From contig JBBPTG010000157.1 in the NCBI GenBank assembly GCA_038093975.1, forward strand, positions 1 to 57,452: a stretch of 57,452 nucleotides of DNA, written 5' to 3'. Positions 50,529 through 57,452 of the stretch are shown in pieces (position 1 is the first letter of the stretch; each line of letters starts with the position of its first letter). This DNA comes from Chalciporus piperatus (lineage: Eukaryota; Basidiomycota; Agaricomycetes; Boletales; Boletaceae). The notes under the pieces are model-generated. The model was not told the origin of the DNA, made no database searches, and saw nothing but the letters and a program-made list of their open reading frames with translations. The translations under genes were made by a program, and so were the position numbers.

Positions 50529-52263
50529 ATGTCTGTTGAAGAGCTACTTCGAACAGTGAGTACTGTATCCTTGTTGACCATCTGCCAGTGGGGAGAGTTC
50601 ACTTACACTTCCTACTCTAGCTTTCGGCCTTTGATCCTCAGGCGATTGTAGGATTCCATCTAGTTCACGCTCTGACAACAAGGCTAATGGCCAAGCACAG
50701 TTTCTATCCATCGACACCCCGTACGCCAAGTACTCTACCTCCAACTACGTCGCGTCGGGATCGGATGTCCTTGCCATTCACGACATCGTGTCTCGGCATC
50801 GGGAGCAACTCGCCGCCCTTGACACCATCCTTCAACGGTTTCACGAGCAACGTGAGCGGATAGCGTGTTCCATGAAGACTCACGAGGGCTTCGTGTCGTG
50901 CATCCGCCGCCTCCCCTCGGAAGTACTCGGCGAGATTTTCATGCGGTGTTTGCCCAATACAAAGTACCTCACCCCAGATACACAAGCGGCACCGTTGCTG
51001 CTAACACAGATATGCAGGCTTTGGCGAGGAGTTGCTCTTGGTACCCCAAGCTTGTGGTGTTCGTTGGCTATCGAAGACGCCGGGAGGAAGCCGGAGGAAC
51101 AGCTTAGCATTTATCGGCGTTGGCTGGGAAATTCAAGTAGTTGTCCGCTTTCGCTCAAAATCGACCTAGTTGGTCAGTTTCATTGGCAAAATCGACAGTG
51201 GGCAAAGATGGCCATCGTTTTCTCGGGCCTTTACACCAAGTGCTACACAGATCTTGCCATCGAATTTGTCTCGGCGGATGATCTGGATCTGTTGCTTGGG
51301 AATGTTCCTAATCTCGAAAGCCTCTATCTCAACGGAAATCTGGGTGCCCTGCAGCGGAGTCTATCGATCATCCAGCCACACCCTCGCCTTCACAAACTTC
51401 TCATCCGCTCTCCCACTTTCGAGAAGGATACTCTGTCCTTTTTAAATCCAGGATGGACCAATCTCACACATCTCGGAGTGTTATTCGACGAGGATGATGC
51501 CGTCGACCATCACATCTTCTCGACGCTCCTCCAGATGTGTCCCAACCTCGAACACCTCCTTTTCTTCGAAATTCTCGTTCGCGGTGTGACAGTCCCTGTC
51601 TCATTCACACACGCAAAACTTCGTACGTTGGAGATCTGGGGACTGTGTGGGAAGGGGACGCTTTTCAACGTGCTGATACTCCCCAACCTACGTCACCTCC
51701 GCCTTCACGGATACGGCGATGACTTCTGTCAACCTTTGCTCAACGGATCGGGGGATCGCGCCTTCAGAATAACCTTCAAGGTCGATGTGGACGAACTCGA
51801 CGTTTATGCCCTCTTCAATGTTTTCCAACCTGGTTGGATGGAGCTCACAAGCATCACTCTGGATATCGCGTGTGCCAGCGACAACATTGGATTTTTGCCC
51901 CTCCAGTTTTGGCCCAACCTCGAAAACATGGTTGCTTTATTTGGCTACGTAAAAAAACTTCGCCATGCTCCTCTCACCCATCACAAACTTCGCTCGCTGA
52001 CGATCAGCCTTAGAGCAGGTTATATCGGGCATCTTCTGGACAAGTTAACCCTGCCCAACTTGCGAGAGCTTGACCTTGGGATGAAGACGGATTGGGCGCA
52101 CAAGGAGTTCAGGAATTTCATATCTCGGTCGAATTGTCAACTCGAGATGCTCAGGATCAAAGGGGTGGCGGTGTCTGGAGAGGAACGAGAAGAACTCGCC
52201 TCACTTATACCTACCTTGAAACTGCTAGAGCTGCGCGATACGAGGGAGAACCTTGCAGTCTGA
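50529..52263 (+). CDS. F-box protein (529 aa)
   Basis: A 27-nt first exon (50529-50555, MSVEELLRT) joins in phase over a 145-nt intron to 50701-52263; 530 codons in all. Residues about 40-70 form a short helix (VSRHREQLAALDTILQRFHE). The F-box follows (IRRLPSEVLGEIFMRCL, then LTQICRLWRGVALGTPSLWCSL), expected to bind Skp1 in an SCF ubiquitin ligase. The remaining 400 residues are a degenerate leucine-rich array (NLESLYLNGNLG, NLTHLGVLFDE, NLRHLRLHG, NLRELDLGM). The target is unknown. The first exon is the least certain part; a start at the in-frame ATG at 50788 would still include the F-box. The stop codon lies inside a short sequence repeated at 55247. Confidence 0.88.
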
Positions 52264-52328
52264 GATGAGCTAGTTGGTGCCGGATGTTGTTGGTGCATAG
52301 TGTGGTATATCCAGCAAGGAGAGGGATC
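52257..52328 (+). repeat. Dispersed 70 bp repeat at the F-box stop codon (copy 1)
   Basis: GCAG-TCTGAGATGAGCT ... GTGTGGTATATCCA(G)CAAGGAG matches 55247-55317 closely over about 70 nt with a small gap. It spans the end of the F-box coding region and the start of its 3' UTR. Confidence 0.75.
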
Positions 52329-53699
52329 GTGAATGTGTGGGGAGAGTTGGATTCACCATGATTCCCACCTGAACACACTCTAAAAGCTGCTCGAGCTTGA
52401 CCTAAAGGGCTATTGTATTAATATCTGACTTTGCGATAAAGTAGGCACATGTGCCTCACCCTCGGATCGAACTACCATTTGTCTAGGGGCTGTTCCCCCC
52501 CACGCGCGGTGGTTGTGATGCATGAAATGGGGCACAACGGCACATATTTGCTACGTGTAGGCTGTGGTCCGCTAGTCGCGACTCCATTCCCGCCGCAAGG
52601 TAGTGGGAACGAGCAGAACCGTGGCAGTGACTTCAAGCTCCCTGTTCAAGGAATGCTCCTGACTCAGTCGGAAGTTTGAGCGTCTTCAAGTTCTTCCATT
52701 CTCCGGATTCAAGTCGTACATGCCGTACTATTACAGCGCTCGTTCAGACTTCTCTCCACCCGGATCAGATCGAGTCCCCAATAGACTGAAGAACACCTGA
52801 AGGACTTCCACTGTCCAGCAGTGTGCTGCCGATATCACTCGCATAGCCTAGTACGGCCCAATGTGGGCGCAGTCAACCCCCGAACAAACGAGGCATCAAA
52901 AACAGGTCTCATGGCGAACACAAGGCTGCTGCTTGTCCACTGAACGGCACTCCGCCAATGTGGTCCGTGCACTCGATCGATAGGTACAATGTGTCCATGA
53001 AACAATCAGGTGATAAATTCATGCCCCAAATCGGTGTCATGTCCCATCACGATCCCCTGCCACGAGGTGGCCTCGAGGCTCTCTTGCGTATGGGCGTCGA
53101 TATGAGTGCTCTCTCGTCCTGCCCATGCCGAGATACATCGAGCGCCACTGCCAGTGGGTGGCTGAAACCTGTGTTTTGTGAAACTGCTACAACTTACAAG
53201 TCTCGGGTTGCCGAGCGTGACATGGAAATTTTTCCTTCCATTGACCCGATCTCATTGTTCTTGGGCTGATCTTATCTATTAGAATGCCCCCGTCGGCTAA
53301 GCGCATCAGGCACCGTGCCGGATTTGAAGAACCGGTTCGAACAAAGTTCAACAAACAAGCACGCGCTTTCGTTCTTCCATTGAGGTAGATCCATTATGGA
53401 CGACATAAGCCACCGCAGGCGTATCACGCCCGCAAGGCACGTTTATGTCCTGACAACAACAATCGAGTCACCGAAACCTTGAGCCGCCAATATAAACCTC
53501 ACCGTGTCCTCGTGAAGAAGCCTATTACCCCGCGCTGTCGCCACATCACCAACCCTTCATCTCTGCGCTGCGCGCAAAGTTAACTTTTCTCATTGCTTGA
53601 TATTTTCCTATATCTTTATCACTTTCCCTCATTCCTGCCAACGTTCTGTCTCTGCTCCCTGTTCATCTTAAACTGACTTTTCCTGCTTTACAAAATCTA
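52329..53699. other. Intergenic, no gene seen
   Basis: The F-box 3' end and the upstream region of AA9 copy C. A 103-codon frame at 52958-53269 (+) has no motif or splice support. Confidence 0.5.
53491..53496 (+). promoter_or_regulatory. TATA box of AA9 copy C
   Basis: TATAAA within CCAATATAAACC, about 205 nt upstream of the start at 53700, followed by a long C/T-rich leader. Confidence 0.5.
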
Positions 53700-54836
53700 A
53701 TGCTTGTCCAGCTCTCGTTGTATCCCACCCTTCCGATTCTCGTGTTGCTTCTTGCATTACCGTCGCAGGTCTACGCACACGGTTATGTCGCGCAGGTGGC
53801 TATTGATGGCAAAATATACATCGGAAACGTACCCAACGCCCAACCCACACCAGCCATTGTCCGTCAAATAAATGATGTCTCCCCCGTCAAGGGTGCCTCA
53901 AATCCATACCTAAACTGCGGGCAAGCCGCACAGAAAGCCGCGCTCGTTGCCGATGTTAATCCCGGAAGTCAAATGCAGTTTTGGTGGAAAGGTGGTGATG
54001 GCAGCGACGTGAGTGTGCCTTTTAATATCATACTCGCACGGAGAGTCCAAATCTGAAACGTCGCCTGCAGTGGCCACACAACATAGGCCCTATCATGTCG
54101 TACATGGCGTCGTGCGGGAGTACCACATGTGACCAGTATGATTCCACCAATGCCGAGTGGTTTAAGATTGAAGAAACCGGCCTCGAACCTGGCAACATGA
54201 CGTGGTACCAACAGAACCTCAGTATGTCTCTTTTAATATGACCATGTCGTTCGGCATGCGCTTACATGTCAATTTCCAGTGAATGGCGGTCCATCAAACA
54301 TCACGGTTCCATCCACATTGAAAAGTGGCCAATATCTCATTCGCCACGAGATCATCGCGCTGCACCTTGCCAACGAGATGGGTGGCGCCGAGTTTTACCC
54401 ATCGTGCACTCAGGTGGGACTATCCATATTCATTGCGCTTTCGGACCTGATTACTCAGAGCACTGTTCCTCAGGTCAACATTGGTGGCTCGCAAGTCGGT
54501 ATTGCTACAGCGAGCGAGGAGGTGACGTTCCCTGGAGGCTACTCGGATAACGATCCAGGCATCTATGATCCCAACATTTTCGATACACCCGTCCAGTACA
54601 CCTTCCCAGGCCCTCCCGTTGCAGCGTTCATCCCAGGTTCAAACACACCAAGCCCAACCTCCGGCGCAGGACCTCAAAGTAGTACACCAGCGCCGAACTC
54701 ACCGTCTCCTTCACCGACACCAACCTCCACGGCCGGTTCGTTGACATGCAGTCTCCGTCAACAATCGTTCGCGGTACACAAGAAGAGAAATCTGACTCGC
54801 AGCATGGCCGCATGGATCAGATCGATTGGTTCCTGA
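53700..54836 (+). CDS. AA9 lytic polysaccharide monooxygenase, copy C (318 aa)
   Basis: Exons 53700-54008, 54071-54221, 54280-54413 and 54474-54836 sum to 319 codons. Signal cleavage after YA exposes His27 (HGYVAQVAIDG); the second copper ligand is His106 (WPHNIGP) and the axial residue Tyr193 (GGAEFYPSC). The active-site shell keeps His182 (EIIALHLA) but has Glu191 instead of Gln. The 60-nt intron at 54414-54473 is stop-free and in frame; retention would add 20 residues right after the Tyr motif. The intron that copies A and B have further downstream is absent here. The Ser/Pro-rich tail carries a basic VHKKRNLTRS motif, then about 12 more residues. No CBM1. Confidence 0.92.
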
Positions 54837-55246
54837 AACGTGGATGGATGGCATATATGTGTGCTCGGAGATATTTAACGCGTGGTAGCGAGCCGGAAGA
54901 CATGTTCATACCAATTTAATTGCGGTGGCGACTTGGAGAACCGCTGGGTACGACGAAACTTGTAAGCTGATAGGTAGATATGAGATATAATGAATTACGA
55001 CCATCTTTCTGTGCACGGAATGCATTCGGTCGGCTAAGACGCCAGTAAATCTTAGCTGGTGTCCGGAAATATTTTACTCATCGTGGCGAAAAGACATACG
55101 CGTCATATTTCACTTCCCGGTCACAACCAGGAGTGATGGGGATAAGCTTGAATACACTTGCTGGTATAGTTACCAAGTCGCTGAGCGTAAAACATACACC
55201 TAGCAATTGGAGTAAGTGGCCACTGCGGCTCTGAATTGGTCTCATC

Positions 55247-55317
55247 GCAGCCTGAGATGAGCTGTCTAGTTTGCCGGACGTTGCTGGTGGATAATGTGGT
55301 ATATCCAACAAGGAGGG
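55247..55317 (+). repeat. Dispersed 70 bp repeat (copy 2)
   Basis: Matches the 3' end of the F-box gene (52257-52328). No F-box coding sequence is recognisable upstream, so this is a duplicated fragment or a dispersed short repeat. Confidence 0.75.
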
Positions 55318-55591
55318 AACTATCCCAGCTCATGATATCATGGCAGCGAGCGACTGAGGAAGCGCTCAATGTACACCTACTTAGTATGTACAATATTAAT
55401 ACGAACTAGTTGTACAGCTGTTGGAAGAATCATTGTTTACCATTTATTCGAAAGCTGTGTGTATACTTCTAATTTCTGGCTTAAGATATAACACATTTCA
55501 GTTCCTTTGGAATGGCGAGTCATGGCTCCAATATACACGAATCAGTAAGCGAGACGATATAGAGGTAGTGTTGCCGCAAGGCAAGGCTCCC

Positions 55592-55682
55592 TTGAGGTGA
55601 GGTTGAGGTGAGGTGCACCTCGGTTACCAAATATGGGTACGAGGTAGATACTGCCTTGGACCTTGACACACCTCACCTCAAA
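55592..55682. repeat. Short hairpin, MITE-like
   Basis: TTGAGGTGAGGT, twice at the left (55592 and 55603), pairs with CACCTCACCTCAA at 55670-55682 around a core of about 55 nt. The size and terminal inverted repeats suit a miniature inverted-repeat element or a structured regulatory sequence. Confidence 0.5.
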
Positions 55683-56424
55683 ATAGTACAAGTTACCAGT
55701 AAATCCTTGATCGGGGCGAGTAACGTGAATGATAACAGAAATGAATTGTAAGATGAAAAGATCTGGCGCAAGCACATTGTACTTGAAAGGTGGTACTACG
55801 GCTCGGGATCTGAGACAATGTACAGGAACACTTGAACTTGGTGGCTGGTAGCGGGTAAGTAGCGATGGCCGTGCTGGTACAGTGTTGCTAGTGGGCGCAA
55901 TTACATGCAAAGCTGCGAAAAAACATAAACGGCCGGTTTTTACAGACATTCCTGGGCCGGACCTGAGGTATAAAACTCGACAATGAGTGAGTGAGAGGGA
56001 ACTTAGAAACGCACATAGCGTAGTCCATTTGTACCCTGATCCAGGGCCAGCTGATCACCAATTAGGCCGTGCTCTACTGGCCGGCTAACGATTGGCCGCT
56101 GGTGTATGGTCACCTAGGTTAGGGATCGGCTAGTAATAGAATGTACACGTAGAGTAGGGATCAGCCACTGTACCATTGTGCCCTGGCAGTGGGAATGGCC
56201 AACACAAAGGTTCCATGAGGTAGGACCTGGCCGACTGGTGCTAATTACCCAGTCCTGCCTGCATCAGGGTTCGGCCCATAGAGAATAGGGATGGGCCGAT
56301 GTGTAAACCCTCCATGTGTAGGGAGCGGCCGATGCAGGAAATGTTTAGGGGTGGGCATTGGCCACTGAATCGTGTCTCCTACAGCAGGCATGGCCCGATA
56401 GATTGAGTGTCAATGGGTAGGGAT

Positions 56425-57452
56425 GGGCCGATGGGTTGAGCCTCAATGTGTAGGAATGGGCCGATGCAATCAGTGTCAATGTGTAGGGATGGGCCTATGC
56501 AATCAGTGTCAATGTGTAGGAATGGGCCGATATACCTATTGTCACTAGGTAGGGATGGGCCGATGCAATCAGCGTCAATGTGTAGGAATGGGCCGATGCA
56601 ATCAGTGTCAATGTGTAGGAATGGGCCGATGCATTGAGGCTCAATGCGTAGGAATGGGCCAATGGGTTGAGCCTCAATGGGTAGGGATGGGCCGATATAC
56701 CTATTGTCACTAGGAAGGCATGGGCCGATGCAATCAGTGTCAATGTGTAGGAATAGGCCAATGGGTTGAGCCTCAATGGGTAGGGATGGGCCGATATACC
56801 GATTGTCACTAGGTACGGATGGGCCGATGCAATCAGCGTCGATGTGTAGGAATGGGCCCATGGGTTGAGCCTCAATGCGTAGGGATGGGCCGATATACCG
56901 ATTGTCACTAGGTAGGCATGGGCCGATGCAATCAGCGTCGATGTGTAGGAATGGGCCCATGGGTTGAGCCTCAATGCGTAGGAATGGGCCAATGGGTTGA
57001 GCCTCAATGCGTAGGGATGGGCCGATATACCTAGTGTCACTAGGTAGGGATGGGCCGATGCAATCAGCGTCGATGTGTAGGAATGGGCCAATGGGTTGAG
57101 CCTCAATGCGTAGGGATGGGCCGATACACCTATTGTCACTAGGTAGGGATGGGCCGATGCAATCTGCGTCAATGTGTAGGGATGGGCCGATGCAACCAGT
57201 GTCAATGTGTAGGGATGGGCCGATATACCTATTGTCACTAGGTAGGGATGGGCCGATGCAATCAGCGTCGATGTGTAGGAATGGGCCAATGGGTTGAGCC
57301 TCAATGCGTAGGAATGGGCCGATGCAATCAGCGTCGATGTGTAGGAATGGGCCAATGGGTTGAGCCTCAATGCGTAGGAATGGGCCAATGGGTTGAGCCT
57401 CAATGCGTAGGAATGGGCCAATGGGTTGAGCCTCAATGTGTAGGGATGGGCC
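56425..57452. repeat. 33 bp minisatellite with three unit types
   Basis: Thirty-one complete 33-bp units begin GGGCC and run past the window end. Three types differ in their middle: A (GATGCAATCAGxGTC), B (GATATACCTATTGTCACTA) and C (AATGGGTTGAGCCTC). The dominant order is B-A-C, a 99-bp higher-order repeat. Because 33 is a multiple of three, long open frames exist in several frames (for example 193 and 313 codons on the minus strand), encoding 11-residue repeats such as IGPFLHIDADC. No start, signal peptide or splice context supports translation, so I treat it as non-coding. Confidence 0.9.

Larger units (their letters stand above)
54837..56424. other. Intergenic, small repeats, no gene
   Basis: It holds the second copy of the F-box-end repeat (55247-55317), a short hairpin element (55592-55682) and, from about 56050, degenerate GGGAT-x-GGCC units leading into the minisatellite. 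A 135-codon minus frame at 55542-55949 overlaps the hairpin and is not supported. Confidence 0.55.

Noticed and set aside
56425..57452. CRISPR-like array
   Set aside because: All parts of each unit are repeated and there are no unique spacers; the host is also a eukaryote.

Overview
The window reads as nuclear DNA of a filamentous basidiomycete, most likely a plant-litter or wood-decaying Agaricomycete. The genes are compact and cut by many 49-60 nt GT-AG introns (two are GC-AG). The content is typical of that group: coiled-coil F-box proteins, fasciclin and AA9 (lytic polysaccharide monooxygenase) secreted proteins, a GH31 glucosidase, a CaMK-type kinase and an HMG-box regulator. No tRNA, rRNA or CRISPR was found.

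Layout. 1-4240: an F-box-like gene split by a 2.5 kb, almost fully palindromic, transposase-less element flanked by a 7 bp target duplication, with a second lesion downstream. 4359-8265 (-): secreted GH31 alpha-glucosidase. 9695-11731 (+): F-box protein. 12261-13790 (-): uridine phosphorylase, convergent with the F-box gene. 13791-17232: no supported gene. 17233-18726 (+): HMG-box factor. 18727-21382: no supported gene. 21383-21610 (-): small Tom6-like membrane protein. 22185-23608 (+): fasciclin protein. 24015-26237 (+): CaMK-like kinase. 26506-28138 (+): flavin monooxygenase. 28431-34799 (-): 1958-residue SH3-TBC protein whose TBC domain lacks both catalytic fingers. 37733-39302 (+): unrecognised 430-residue protein. 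40113-43132 (-): two paralogous secreted hydrophobic proteins, one with an expanded 16-residue repeat, and a probable relic of a third between them. 43858-54836: three AA9 paralogues with an F-box gene between the second and third. 56425-57452: a 33 bp minisatellite made of three unit types, running off the window end.

Together, the right-hand 15 kb looks like a locally duplicated secretome block: AA9 oxidases acting on polysaccharides plus secreted hydrophobic proteins, perhaps of the hyphal surface. GH31 would serve extracellular alpha-glucan use. The kinase, HMG factor, TBC protein, uridine phosphorylase and Tom6-like protein look like ordinary core genes.

Exon coordinates given as joins were worked out by hand from splice signals and reading phase; each listed set sums to a multiple of three. 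The points most worth following up are the palindromic element, the repeat-expanded secreted paralogues, the finger-less TBC domain, and the altered active-site shell and basic tails of the AA9 proteins.
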